Shown: positions 1 to 12,710 of the stretch, piece by piece
Position numbering within the stretch: position 1 is the stretch's first letter
Layout: every line of letters begins with the position of its first letter
Assembly: GCA_025200525.1 (NCBI GenBank)
Contig: CM045758.1
Location: forward strand, 248,001-312,000
Length of the DNA: 64,000 bases
Reading direction: 5' to 3'
Source: Camellia lanceoleosa
Lineage: Eukaryota; Streptophyta; Magnoliopsida; Ericales; Theaceae
Notes under the pieces: generated by a model
Told to the model about the DNA's origin: nothing
What the model saw: only the letters and a program-made list of their open reading frames with translations
Databases searched by the model: none
Made by a program: the position numbers and the translations under genes

Positions 1-1362
1 GAGATCCTATTAGATATACCACATTCATAGTTCTTATATTCATCCTAATTTGGTAATGTCAAAACTAAACAGACAATGATATTTATCATGAAGCAATGCG
101 TAACCACGTATTGAATATCGTTCATATTCATGTCAATTGACATAGCATATTCCCAATTCCATTGTTTCTACTCAAGTTCACAATGTCATACAGAACGATC
201 CACACTTGAAGGCTTTCACAATCTTAAATTATAAACATACATAAAACAAGATTTAATTCTGCAAGAATTGTCAAAGTATCAATCATTTAGCTTCACCTCA
301 AAATAATTAATAAGCACCCATCTTGTGTCAAGTATTATGAGCAGTGCTCATAATGGGGGTAACATTCCTCATGTCACCAATCATTCTTTATAAGAAATCT
401 TAATCACTTAATTACATGTTACACATAATGTATCAATTTACGCTTCAAATTGGCATAAACAAATCCCTTGGTCCCTATCGACGCTGACAATAATTTTCTG
501 CCATTTAACTCTTGTAACTTCCATCAAAATCATAATTCATAGTATTTGACCAAAACCGCTCAAGGTCAATACCCAAATGTCCAAACATAACTAATATGTA
601 CGCCATTCCCTTATTTCAGATGACTTATTGGCAGGAACAAGGTTATATTCAATTATTTTCAGACATCACTACAAGAATCTCTATACGATGATTTCGTTTC
701 AGATCACAAATAGTCATTCTCAACACATTACAAAAACCACATGCAACATTTATTCTTATTAAAAGGTCTAATTATAATAACCTCATAGGTTTAAACATTG
801 CTATAATAAGGAGAACGTGGCTATACTACAAAAGTACACATTACATATATTATCTTATTTAATCAATAAGTCTTAGAAATATCCATGCTTAAGGTGTAAG
901 CAATTCACCAAAACATGCTAGAAAGCTCAATCTTTGCTATCATTTTCCGCAGATATCAATCAATCCGCCAATATCAACTAATAACATAAAATTCACATAA
1001 TCGTAAACATATAAATTGTCTTACCAATACAAATACTCAAATTCTACCCCATTTCCACCGAGCAATTTATTGATCCGATCCCATCTACATGACTCTACAT
1101 AGTCCACCAACCATGTTTTATTCTTTTTTTTTTTTTTTCCCATGAGGTAGAATCCTTTATCCTTATTCTCACCGCTACCTACACAATACTCACTTATATC
1201 AGAGACATAAATCAAAATTGTTAGCCATATCGTGAGTACACTTAACGCTACATCGATCTTCCATGTATTTTCTCGATGTCATGCAAGTTGCCTAACGCTT
1301 CCTAGACATCCTAGAGCTCAATGGATCCGGTGGTGAGATAGCAACTCGTGCTCGATACCACT
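1..1362 (-). mobile_element. Partial internal region of a family-L long-LTR element (non-coding)
   Basis: AT-rich sequence with no credible protein in either strand. It lies immediately left of a degenerate primer-binding site and an LTR, so in the element's own (minus) orientation it is the region just downstream of the 5' LTR. Short stretches resemble the internal region of the complete element at 40149-42116: the 'aaattgtcttaccaat' block near 1016 against 'aaattgccttaccaat' near 41824, and the 'aaaatcataattcatag' block near 530 against 'aaaatcatagttcatag' near 41503. The element continues off the left edge. I infer a large retrotransposon derivative (LARD-like) rather than a coding element. 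A T-tract lies near 1120-1138. Confidence 0.6.
1350..1360 (-). other. Degenerate tRNA-iMet primer-binding site
   Basis: On the minus strand this reads TGGTATCGAGC, two bases outside the LTR. It is one base short of the common plant PBS TGGTATCAGAGC, which is complementary to the 3' end of initiator tRNA-Met. It fixes the element's orientation as minus. Confidence 0.65.
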
Positions 1363-1887
1363 TGTCACGCATTCTAACCCGCCCTAAAAGGTTTGGGCAT
1401 GACCTAATCAGAATGCATGCATGACCTATGATGAACAAATATGGGGCTGGCTCAAGCAGCAGAATTTTAAATAACAATAAATGTACACATCCATTGAGCA
1501 ACTACCAAAAAACCAGACCATTTCGAGATTTAACAAAAGGCAAACATGCAATACGTAAATAGGTTACAAAACATCTACAAATCCAAATTTCGTATATTAG
1601 GCACTCAAATGGTAGATACAATAACCTTGACTAGCAACATGGATACCAAAATTACATATACAAAGAAAACTGTCCAATATGTAAGGGTTCTCTCCGTGCT
1701 CAAGGTTATCCTTAAGTCGACAAAATGCACGAGGTAATGCTAGAACAATTTCCCCTCAAGCCGCTCCTATGCATCGCATAACATATAGAATGAGACAAGC
1801 TGCTGAATAATAGCGTAATAATAAAATCACAATGCACCTTAGTATATGTACCAAAATCAATTTCGTGAATAACATTGGCCTTCATAT

Positions 1888-2185
1888 TCAGATAGCCTTT
1901 CGGTAAGACAGATAGCCTTTCAAGACAATGATAGCCTTTCGGCATGTGATTTCAAGGGCACAACAGATAGCCTTTCTAAGATGTGTAGCCTTACAAGACA
2001 ACAGATAGCCCTTTTAATACGTAGCCTATAAGCACAACAGATAGCCTTTTCAAGCATAACAGATAGCCTTTCTAAGGCAGTGTAGCCTTCAAGGCACAAC
2101 AGATAGCCCTTCTAAGATGTAGCTTTATGCAAATGACAGCCTTTCTATAGCCTTTCAAGACAACAGATAGCCTTTCTAAGACAAC
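1888..2185. repeat. Minisatellite of 'gatagccttt' units inside an LTR
   Basis: The core gatagcctttc recurs about a dozen times with irregular spacers such as aagacaaca, giving a degenerate ~20-bp period. It lies in the same part of the LTR that holds unrelated minisatellites in the other family-L copies. Confidence 0.8.
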
Positions 2186-2504
2186 AAATGATATACGGAT
2201 ATGGTTTCCACTTTTCATTTCCGTGATCAATACATGATTTACAATTATGTCTTATAGAACGTATACATAAATATATATGTAATGCATTATTACTCACAGC
2301 TGCTGAGACAACGTGGTTGCTTTTCTCCTGAATACGCCCTGCATATAATCAATGCACATTAGTTCTCTTTTTCCTTAAATCATTTCTTTCAATCATTACA
2401 CTTTGCAAGCATTTACAATCATTATAAAGTCGCAAAAATATTCTAAAAATACCAGAGGATCAAGCACGCAAAACCTAACAAATATTTTTGTCTCGCCCAG
2501 TTTT

Positions 2505-2610
2505 TCCCGAAAGGCGCCACTTTGGTCGCCGAAAGGATCAGACGAGGCACAAAACCGCTGAAGGTCAATTTTCGCCGAAAGCAGTTTTCCTCCGCCGAAA
2601 GGACAAGCAA
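2505..2610. repeat. Cluster of GCCGAAAGG-like words
   Basis: Five near-copies of cGCCGAAAGG (cccgaaaggcg, gccgaaagga, cgctgaaggt, gccgaaagca, gccgaaagga) lie within about 100 bp of the LTR. The equivalent part of the other family-L LTRs (near 26250, 39110, 44190) is GC-rich with 'cgctcgagcg'-type words instead. Function unknown. Confidence 0.55.
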
Positions 2611-5600
2611 AATTCAAATTCGCACTTCGAATTTGAGTTCCACTTGACATTCAAAGTCATAATCTATCGTTACAACACAAAACAAAACCTTCCAATGGGT
2701 CTAACATCAAATGAAGGTATTAAATCACACAACGCATCAATTACAACCCTTTACTTTTAACTCATTCAATCCATACGCAATCAACCATCATCTTTCCAAT
2801 TGATTTACACACATATATGCATATAAAGTTATCTAAGCTTCTAATTCAAATTCATAGTTGAATATTCTCATGAATAGCAAGAAAATAAGGATAGATCCTC
2901 CATAACTCAATTTGGTTCTCCAACATAGATAATCACATAAACTCTCATCATCATTCTTAACTTCCCAAATACAAGAAGAATTCCCAATCAAGATCAAGAA
3001 AGAGGGACTAGATAAAGAATTCTTCCATACCTTGAGTTAAATCTAACCAATCTTCACCAAAATCTCCCACCTTCATTTGGAGAGCCTCTCCCCCAACTCT
3101 CACGTTTTTCCCTCTTTCTAAGAAGATATTTTTGTTGGTTCTAAATCAACAAGAGCATATATATATATAGATATATCCTTATAAGAGAATAAGACAAAAT
3201 TGAATCGCTTAATCATTCCAAATTGAAATTTTGTAAACGCATTTCTAATATTACGTAAAATTATGCCGATCACGTATATATAATCAATTTCAGATAATTA
3301 AGACGCTAAGATGCCCAATTAAGTCAAACGTGTTAATGGTGACGAGATAGTTTTCAGAAACAGATAGACTTCTTTTAAACTTGGGATTTACTTACTTAAC
3401 CATATTCCACATGGAAATTGCCAATAAGCATATAAATATACCAATAAGGAAGCTAAAAGTACACCAAGATCATAGATGAGGGTCGGGTTATTACAGACAT
3501 CGCACAAAACAAAGGCGACGCGCAAAATAGCGCGAAAAGCCAATCACAAAAACAGTGCGACGCGCAAAATACCTCGAGTGATTAACTGCACAAAACAAAG
3601 GCGACGGTAAAATAGCGCGAAAGTGATTAACTACACAAAACAGCCGATGCGCAAAAGAGCGCGAAAGTGTCAATCGCGACAAAACAAAGGCGACGCGCGC
3701 AAAATAGAGCGTAGTGATTAATCGCGACAAAACATCGCGACGCGAAAAATAGCGCGAAGCCAACCGCGACAAAACATCGCGACGCGCAAAATAGCGCGAA
3801 AAGTCAATTGCACAAAAGTGTGCGACGCGCAAAATAGCGCGAAGTCGTTAATCGGCAAAACAAAGGCGACGCGCAAAATAGAGCGAGATTAATCGCACAA
3901 AACATCGCGACGCGCCAAATAGCGCGAAAAGCCAACAAGACAAAAGTGCGACGCGCAAAATAGCGCGTAGTGATTAATCGCACAAAATAGGGCCACGCGC
4001 AAATAGCGCGAGTGATTAATCGCAAAACAAAGGCGCGCAAAATAGCGCGAGTGTCAACAGCACAAAACAGTGCGACCCTCAAAATAGCGCGAGGATTAAT
4101 CGCGACAAAACAAAGGCGACGCGCAAAATAGTGCGCAGAAAGTAATCGCGACAAAACAAAGGCGACGCGCAAAATACCGAGGATTAATCGCACAAAATAA
4201 AGGCGGCGCGCAAAACAACGTAGTGATTAATCGCACAAAACATCGCGCGCGCAAAAGAGCGCCAGTGTCAAATGCACAAAATAGTGCGACGCGCAAAATA
4301 GTGCGTGTGATTAATCGCAGACAAAACAAGGCGACGGCAAAATAGCGCGAAAGTGACTTATCGCACAAAATAAAGGCGATGCGCAAAATAACGCGAGAGT
4401 CAACCGCACAAAACAGTGCGACGCGCAAAATAGCGCGAGTGATTAACTGCACAAAACAGTGCGACGTGCAAAATAGCGCGAGTGATTAACTGCACAAAAT
4501 AGTGCGACGCGCAAAATAGCGCGAGTGATTAACTGCACAAAACAGTGCGACGCGCAAAATAGCGCGAGTGTCAACTGCACAAAACAGTGCGACGCGCAAA
4601 ATACCTCGAGTGATTAACTGCACAAAACAGTGCGATGCGCAAAATAGCGCGAGTGATTAACTGCACAAAACACTGCGATGCGCAAAAGAGCGCGAGTGTC
4701 AACTGCACAAAACAGTGCGACGCGCAAAATAGTGCGAGTGATTAACTGCACAAAACAGCGCGACGCGCAAAATAGAGCGAGTGATTAACTGCACAAAACA
4801 CTGCGACGCGCAAAATAGCGCGAAAAGTCAATCGCACAAAATATCGCGACGCCGCAAAATAGCGCGAAAAGTCAATCGCATAAAGAGTGCGACGCGTAAA
4901 ATAGCGCGAAAGTGATTAATCGCACAAAATAAAGGCGACGCGCAAAATAGCGCGGTGATTAATCGCACAACATCGCGACGCGCAAAATAGCGCGAAAGTG
5001 TCAATCGCGACAAAATAAAGGCGACGCGCAAAATAGCGCGAGTGATTAACTGCACAAAACAGTGCGACGCGCAAAATAGCGCGAGTGTCAACTGCACAAA
5101 ACAGTGCGACGCGCAAAATAGCGCGAGTGATTAACTGCACAAAACAGTGCGACGCGCAAAATAGCGCGAGTGATTAACTGCACAAAACACTACGACGCGC
5201 AAAATAGCGCGAGTGTCAACTGCACAAAAGAGTGCGACGCGCAAAATAGCGCGAGTGATTAACTGCACAAAACAGTGCGACGCGCAAAATAGCGCGAGTG
5301 ATTAACTGCACAAAACACTGCGACGCGCAAAACAAAATGCGAAAGTGTCAATCGCGACAAAACAAAGGCGACGCGAAAACGCCCGAGTGGTTAATCGCCA
5401 AAACAGCATGACGCGCAAAATAGAGCGAGATTAATCGCACAAAACATCGCGACGCCGCCAAATAGCGCGAAAAGTCAATCGCACAAAGAGTGCGACGCGG
5501 AAAATAGCGCGAAATTAATCGCACAAAACAAAGGTAACGCGCAAAATAGCGCGAAAGTGATTAATCAACAAAACAAAGGCGACGCCAAAATAGCGCGAAA

Positions 5601-5945
5601 AGCAATCGCATAAAACAAAGGCGACGCGCAAAATACCGAAAGTGATTCGCACAAAATAAAGGCGATGTGCAAAATAGCGCGAGTGATTAATTACGAAAAC
5701 ATCGTGGATGCGCAAAAGAGCGCGAAAGTGTCAATCGCCAAAACAGTGCGACGCGCAAAATAGTGCGAGTGATTAACTGCACAAAACAGTGCGACGCGCA
5801 AAATAGAGCGAGTGATTAACTGCACAAAACACTGCGACGCGCAAAATAGCGCGAGTTTCAATCGCGACAAAACATCGCGACGCCTAAAACAAATAGCGAA
5901 AAGTCAATCGCATAAAGTGTGCGACGCGCAAAATAGCGCGAGTGG

Positions 5946-6066
5946 TTAACTGCACAAAACAGCGCGACGCGCAAAATAGAGCGAGAGATTAACTGCACAA
6001 AACACTGCGACGCGCCAAATAGCGCGAGTGTCAACTGCACAAAAGAGTGCGACGCGCAAAATAGCG
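5946..6066. repeat. Higher-order variant block, copy 1
   Basis: This three-monomer block is marked by the diagnostic variants 'cagcgcgacg', 'atagagcgag', 'cactgcgacgcgcc' and 'gagtgcgacg'. The same ordered set recurs at 7099-7219, 8312-8432 and, less perfectly, 9827-9930. Each copy is therefore part of a larger duplicated segment rather than a random monomer. Confidence 0.8.
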
Positions 6067-7098
6067 ATCGATAATCGCACAAAATAAAGGCGACGCGCAA
6101 AATAGCGCGAAAAGTCAATCGCACAAAAGAGTGCGACGCGCAAAATAGCGCGAAAGTGACTAATCGCGACAAAACAAGACGACGCGCAAAATAGTGCGAC
6201 AAAAAGCAATCGCACAAAACAAAGGCGACGCGCAAAATACCGAGAAGGTTAATCGCACAAAATAAAGGCGGCGCGCAAAAGAGCGCGAGTGATTAACTGC
6301 ACAAAACATTGCGACGCGCAAAAGAGCGCGAGTGTCAACAGCACAAAACAGTACGACGCGCAAAATCGCGGCGAAAGTGATTAATCGCACAAAACAAAGA
6401 CGACGCAAAAATAGCGAAAGTGATTTATCGCACAAAACATCGCGACGCGCAAAATAGCGCGAAAAGTCAATCGCAGACAAAACAGTGCGACGCGCAAAAT
6501 AGCGCGAGTGTCAACTGCACAAAACAGTGCGACGCGCAAAATACCGCGACTGATTAATTGCACAAAACAGTGCGACGCGCAAAATAGCGCGAGTGATTAA
6601 CTGCACAAAACACTACGACGCGCAAAATAGCGCGAGTGTCAACTGCACAAAACAGTGCGACGCGCAAAATAGCGCGAGTGATTAACTGCACAAAACAGTG
6701 CGACGCGCAAAATAGCGCGAGTGATTAACTGCACAAAATAGTGCGACGCGCAAAATAGCGCGAGTGTCAATCGCGAAACAAAGGCGACGCGCAAAATATC
6801 GCGAAAGTGATTGCACAAAACAAAGGCGACGCGCAAAATAGCGCGAGTGATTCATCGCGACAAAACATCGCGATGCGCAAAAGAGCGGGAGGTCAATCGC
6901 AAAACAAAGGCGACGCGCAAAATAGTAAATCGCAAAACAAAACAGCGCGACGCGCAAAATAGAGCGAGTGATTAACTGCACAAAACACTGCGACGCGCAA
7001 AATAGCGCGAGTGTCAACTGCACAAAACACTGCGACGCGCAAAATAGCGCGAGTGTCAACTGCACAAAACAGTGCGACGCGCAAAATAGCGCGAGTGA

Positions 7099-7219
7099 TT
7101 AACTGCACAAAACAGCGCGACGCGCAAAATAGAGCGAGAGATTAACTGCACAAAACACTGCGACGCGCCAAATAGCGCGAGTGTCAACTGCACAAAAGAG
7201 TGCGACGCGCAAAATAGCG
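7099..7219. repeat. Higher-order variant block, copy 2
   Basis: Same ordered diagnostic variants as 5946-6066, about 1.15 kb further on, including the 'gagcgagagatt' linker variant. Confidence 0.8.
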
Positions 7220-8311
7220 CGAGTGATTAACTGCACAAAACAGTGCGACGCGCAAAATAGCGCGAGTGATTAACTGCACAAAACAGTGCGACGCGCAAAA
7301 TAGCGCGAGTGATTAACTGCACAAAACAGTGCGACGCGCAAAATAGCGCGAGTGTCAACTGCACAAAAGAGTGCGACGCGCAAAATAGCGCGAGTTATTA
7401 ACTGCACAAAAACAAAGGCGACGCGCAAAATAGTGCTAGTGCCAATCGCAAGAAAACAAAGGCGACACGCAAAATGCTCGAAAGTGATTAATCGCACAAA
7501 ATAAAGGCGGCGCGCAAAATAGCGCAAGTGATTAACAGCACAAAACAGTGCGACGCGCAAAATAGCGCGAGTGTCAACTGCACAAAATAGTGCGACGCGC
7601 AAAATAGCGCGAGTGATTAACTGCACAAAACAGTGCGACGCGCAAAATAGCGCGAGTGATTATCCGCACATAACAGTGCGACGTGCAACATAGCGCGAAA
7701 AGCCAATCGCGACAAAACAAGGCGACGCGCAAAATAGCGCGAAAGTGATTAATCGCACAAAATAAAGGCGACGCGCAAAATAGCGCGAAAGTGATTAATC
7801 GCACAAAACAGGCGACGCGCAAAATAGCGCGAAAAGTGAACCGCGACAAAACAAAGGCGACGCGCAAAATAGCGAAAGTGATGAATCGCACAAAACAAAG
7901 GCGACGCGCAAAACAATAGCGCGAAAGTGATAATCGCATAAGCAGTGCGACGCGCAAAATAGCGCGAGTGTCAACTGCACAAAACTGTGCGACGTGCAAA
8001 ATAGCGCGAGTGTCAACTGCACAAAACAGTGCGACGCGCAAAATAGCGCGAGTGATTAACTGCACAAAACAGTGCGACGCGCAAAATAGCGCGAGTGATT
8101 AACTGCACAAAACACTGCGACGCGCAAAATAGCGCGAGTGTCAACTGCACAAAACAGTGCGACGCGCAAAATAGCGCGAGTGATTAACTGCACAAAACAG
8201 TGCGACGCGCAAAATAGCGCGAGTGATTAACTGCACAAAACACTGCGACGCGCAAAATAGCGCGAGTGTCAACTGCACAAAACAGTGCGACGCGCAAAAT
8301 AGCGCGAGTGG

Positions 8312-8432
8312 TTAACTGCACAAAACAGCGCGACGCGCAAAATAGAGCGAGAGATTAACTGCACAAAACACTGCGACGCGCCAAATAGCGCGAGTGTCAA
8401 CTGCACAAAAGAGTGCGACGCGCAAAATAGCG
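8312..8432. repeat. Higher-order variant block, copy 3
   Basis: Same ordered diagnostic variants as 5946-6066 and 7099-7219. The array just upstream (8050-8300) shows the 128-bp trimer clearly: the 'cact' monomer linker starts at 8097 and again at 8225. Confidence 0.8.
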
Positions 8433-9826
8433 CGAGTGATTAACTGCACAAAATAGTGCGACGCGCAAAATAGCGCGAGTGATTAACTGCACAAAACAGT
8501 GCGACGCGCAAAATAGCGACGCGCCAAATACCGCAAGTGATTAACTGCACAAAACAGTGCGACGCGCCAAATAGCGCGAGTGTCAACTACACAAAACTGT
8601 GCGACGCGAATAATAGCGCGAGTGTCAAGTGCACAAAACAGTGCGACGCGCAAAATAGCGCGAGTGATGAATTACACAAAACAGTGCGACGCGCAAAATA
8701 GCGCGAGTGTCAACTGCACAAAACAGTGCGACGCGCAAAATAGCGCGAGTGTCAACTGCACAAAACAGTGCGACGCACAAAATAGCGCGAGTGTCAATTG
8801 CACAAAACAGGGCGACCCGCAAAATAGGGCGAGTGTCAACTGCACAAAACAGTGCGACGCGCAAAATAGCGCGAGATTAATCGCACAAAACAAGGCGACG
8901 CGCAAATAGCGCGAGTGTCAATCGCGACAAAAGAGTGCGACGCGCAAAATAGAGCGAAAGTGATTAATCGCACAAAACAAAGGCGACGGGCAAAATACCG
9001 CGAGTGATTAACTGCACAAAACAGTGCGATGCGCAAAATAGCGCGAGTGTCAATCGCACAAAATAAAGGCGACGCGCAAAAATAGCGCCAGTCAATCGCA
9101 AAACAAAAGGCGACGCGCAAAATAGCGCGAAAGTGATAAATCGCACAAAACAAGGCGACGCGCAAAATAGTGCGAAAGTGCAATCGCACAAAACAAAGGC
9201 GACGCGCAAAAATAGCGCGGGTGATAAACTGCACAAAATAAGGCGACGCGCAAAATAGCGCGAGTGACAACTGCACAAAACAGTGCGACGCGCAAAATAG
9301 CGCGAGTGTCAACTGCACAAAACAGTGCGACGCGCAAAATAGCGTGAGTGATTAATTGCGCCAAATGGTGCGACGCGCAAAATAGCGCGAAAGTGTAAAT
9401 CGCACAAAACAAAGGCGACGCGCAAAATAGCGCGAGTGATAAATCGCACAAAACAAAGGCGACGCGCAAAATAGCGCCGAGTGTCAATCGCACAAAATAA
9501 GGCGACGCGCAAAATAGCGCGAGTGATAAATCGCACAAAACAAAGGCGACGCGCAAAATAGCGCGAATAAATCGCACAAAATAAGGCGACGCGCAAAATA
9601 GCGCGAAAGTGATTAATCGCGACAAAACAGGACGACGCGCAAAATAGCGCGAGTGTCAACTGCGCAAAACAGTGCGACGCGCAAAATACCGCGAGTGATT
9701 GACTGCACAAAACAGTGCGACGCGCAAAATAGCGCGAGTGATTCACTGCACAAAACACTGCGACGCGCAAAATAGCGCGAGTGTCAACTGCACAAAAGAG
9801 TGCGACGCGCAAAATAGCGCGAGTGA

Positions 9827-9930
9827 TTAACTGCACAAAACAGCGCGACGCGCAAAATAGAGCGAGTGATTAACTGCACAAAACACTGCGACGCGCCAAA
9901 TAGCGCGAGTGTCAACTGCACAAAACAGTG
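9827..9930. repeat. Higher-order variant block, copy 4 (imperfect)
   Basis: It keeps 'cagcgcgacg', 'atagagcgag' and 'cactgcgacgcgcc' but has the ordinary linker and ends in 'cagtgcg' instead of 'gagtgcg'. It is the most diverged of the four blocks. Confidence 0.65.
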
Positions 9931-12710
9931 CGACGCGCAAAATAGCGCGAGTGATTAACTGCACAAAACAGTGCGACGCGCAAAATAGCGCGAGTGATTA
10001 ACTGCACAAAACACTGCGACGCGCAAAATAGCGCGAAAAGCCAATCGCAAAAAGAGTGCGACGCGCAAAATAGCGCGAAAGTGATTAATCGCGACAAAAT
10101 AAAGGCGACGCGCAAAATAGCGCGAGTGATTAATCGCACAAAATAAAGGCGACGCGCAAAATAGCGCGAAAAGCAATCGCACAAAACAACGCGACGCGCA
10201 AAATAAGGCGAGTGATAAACTGTACAAAACACTACGATGCGCAAAATAGCGCGAGTGATAAACTGCACAAAACAATGCGATGCGCAAAACAGCGCGAAAA
10301 GTCAATCGCACAAAACAAAGGCGACGCAAAAATAGCGCGAGTGATAAATCGCACAAAAAAGGCGACGCGCAAAATAGCGCGAGTGATTAATCGCACAAAA
10401 CAAGGCGACGCGCAAAATAGCGCGAAAGTGCAATCGCACACAACATAGTGCGACGTGCAAAATAGCGCGAGTGATTAACTGCACAAAACACTGCGACGCG
10501 CAAAATAGCGCGAAAGTGATAACCGCACAAAACAAAGGCGACGCGCAAAATAGCACGAGTGATTAATCGCGACAAAACAAAGGCGACGCGCAAAAATAGC
10601 GCGAAAGTAAATCGCACAAAAACAAAGGCGCCGCGCAAAATAGCGTGAGTGATTAACAGCACAAAACAGCTCGACGTGCAAAATAGAGCGAGTGATTAAC
10701 TGCACAAAACGCTGCGACGCGCAAAATAGCGCGACTGTGAACTGCACAAAAGAGTGCGACGCGCAAAATAGCGCGATTGATTAATTGCACAAAACACTGC
10801 GACGCGCCAAATAGCGCGAGTGATTTATGGCACAAAAAAGGCGACGCGCAAAATAGCGCGAAAGTGTCAATCGCACAAAAACAAGGCGACGCGCAAAATA
10901 GCGCGAAAGTGATTAATCGCACAAACAAAGGCGACGCGCAAAATAGCGCGAGTGTCAATCGCGCAAAACAAAGGCGACGCCGCAAAACCGCGAGTGATTG
11001 ATCGCACAAAATAGGCGACGCGCAAAATAGCGCGAAAGCGATTAATCGCAAAACAAAGGCGACGCGCAAAATAGCGCGAAGTGATTAATCGCGACAAAAC
11101 AAAGGCGACGCGCAAAATAGCGCGTAGTGATTAATCGCACAAAACAGGCGACGCGCAAAATAGCGCGAGTGATTAATCGCGACAAAACAAAGGCGACGCG
11201 CAAAATAGCACGAAAAGTCAATCGCACAAAACAGGGCGACGCGCAAAATAGCGGGAGTGATTAACTGCACAAAACAGCGCGACGCACAAAATAGCGCGAG
11301 CGTCAATTGCACAAAATAGTGCGACGCGCAAAATAGCGCAGGTAATAAACTGCACAATACAGTGCGACGCGCAAAATAGCGCGAGTGATAAATCGGTACA
11401 CAAACAAAGGCGACGCGCAAAATAGTGCGAGTGATTAATCACAAAACAAGGCGACGCAAGCGATGCGCAAAATAGCGCGAGGGTAATCGCACAAAAAGGG
11501 CGACGCGCAAAATAGCGCGAGTGATTAACTGCACAAAACACGGTGACGCGCAAAAAAGCGCGAGTGATTAATCGCACAAAACAAAGGCGATGCGCAAAAT
11601 AGCGCGAGTGTAAATCGCACAAAACAAGGCGACGCGCAAAATAGCGCGAGTGATAAACCGCAAAATAAAGGCGATGCGCAAAATAGCGCGAGTGATAAAT
11701 CGACAAAACAAAGGCGACGCGCAAAATAGCGCGGAGTGTTAATCGCACAAAATAAAGGCGACGCGCAAATAGCGCGAGTGTAATCGCACAAAACAAGGCG
11801 ACGCGCAAAATAGCGCGAAAGTGTAAATCGCACAAAACAAAGGCGGCGCGCAAAATAGCGAGAGTGATAAATAGCACAAAACAAAGGCGACGCGCAAAAT
11901 ACCGCGAGTGTCAATCGCATAAAAAGGCGACGCGCAAAATAGCGCGAGTGATTAATCGCACAAAAACAAGGCGACGCGCAAAATAGCGCGAAAGTGATAA
12001 TCGCGACAAATAAAGGCGACGCGCAAAAAAGCGCGAAAAGTCAATCGCACAAAATAGTGCGATGCGCAAACATGGCGCGAGTGATTAATCGCGACAAAAT
12101 AGTGCGACGCGCAAAATAGCCCGAGTGATAAATCGCGACAAAACAAAGGCGACGCGCAAAAATAGCATGAGTGTTAACCGCAAAAAACAAAGTGCGACGC
12201 GCAAATAGCGCGAAAGTGTAAACCGCACAAAATAAGGCGACGCGCAAAATAGCGCGAAAGTGATAATCGCATAACAAAGGCGACGCGCAAAATAGCGCGA
12301 GTGCAATCGCGACAAAACAAGGCGACGCCGCAAAATAGCGCGAAAGTGATAATCGCACAAAACAAGAGCGATGCGCAAAATAGCGCGAAAGTGATAAATC
12401 GCACAAAATACGCGACGCCGCAAAATAGCGCGAAAGTGTAAATCGCACAAAATAAAGGCGACGCGCAAAATAGCGCGAAAGTCAATCGCACAAAATACAG
12501 GCGACGCGCAAAATAGTGCGAGTGATTAATCGCACAAAACAAAGGCGACGTGCAAAATATCGCGAGTGTCGAACCGCACAAAATAGAGCGACGCGCAAAA
12601 TAGCGCGAGTTATAAACTGCACAAAACAAAGGCGACGCGCCACATAGCGCGAAAGTGATTAATCGCACAAAACAAAGGCGATGCGCAAAATAGCGCGAGT
12701 GATAAATCGC

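Larger units (their letters stand above)
1363..3495 (-). repeat. LTR of a family-L element (diverged copy)
   Basis: On the plus strand it begins TGTCACGC next to the PBS and ends GGTCGGGTTATTACA. The same ends occur at 24021/27296 and 37009/40148. At about 2.1 kb it is shorter than the ~3.1-3.3 kb LTRs of the other members. It carries a minisatellite (1888-2185) and a run of GCCGAAAGG-like words (2505-2610). Its right end directly abuts the satellite, so the target-site duplication partner lies outside the window. Its orientation as the 5' LTR of a minus-strand element follows from the PBS. Confidence 0.75.
3496..12710. repeat. Satellite array I, 42/43-bp monomer (about 215 copies)
   Basis: The monomer has three parts: TGCACAAAACAGTGCGA (17 bp), CGCGCAAAATAGCGCGA (17 bp) and a linker GTGATTAAC (9 bp) or GTGTCAAC (8 bp). 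The first two are versions of one dyad, gcRcAAAAYAgYgc, so each monomer is itself an old duplication. A second monomer type replaces 'ctgcac...cagtgcga' by 'tcgcac...caaaggcga'. It is common at 3496-4400, 5380-5700, 8870-9620 and 10030-12710. Runs of 43-43-42 give a 128-bp trimer. All reading frames here are by-products of the repeat. I do not recognise the satellite from any named family. Confidence 0.95.
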
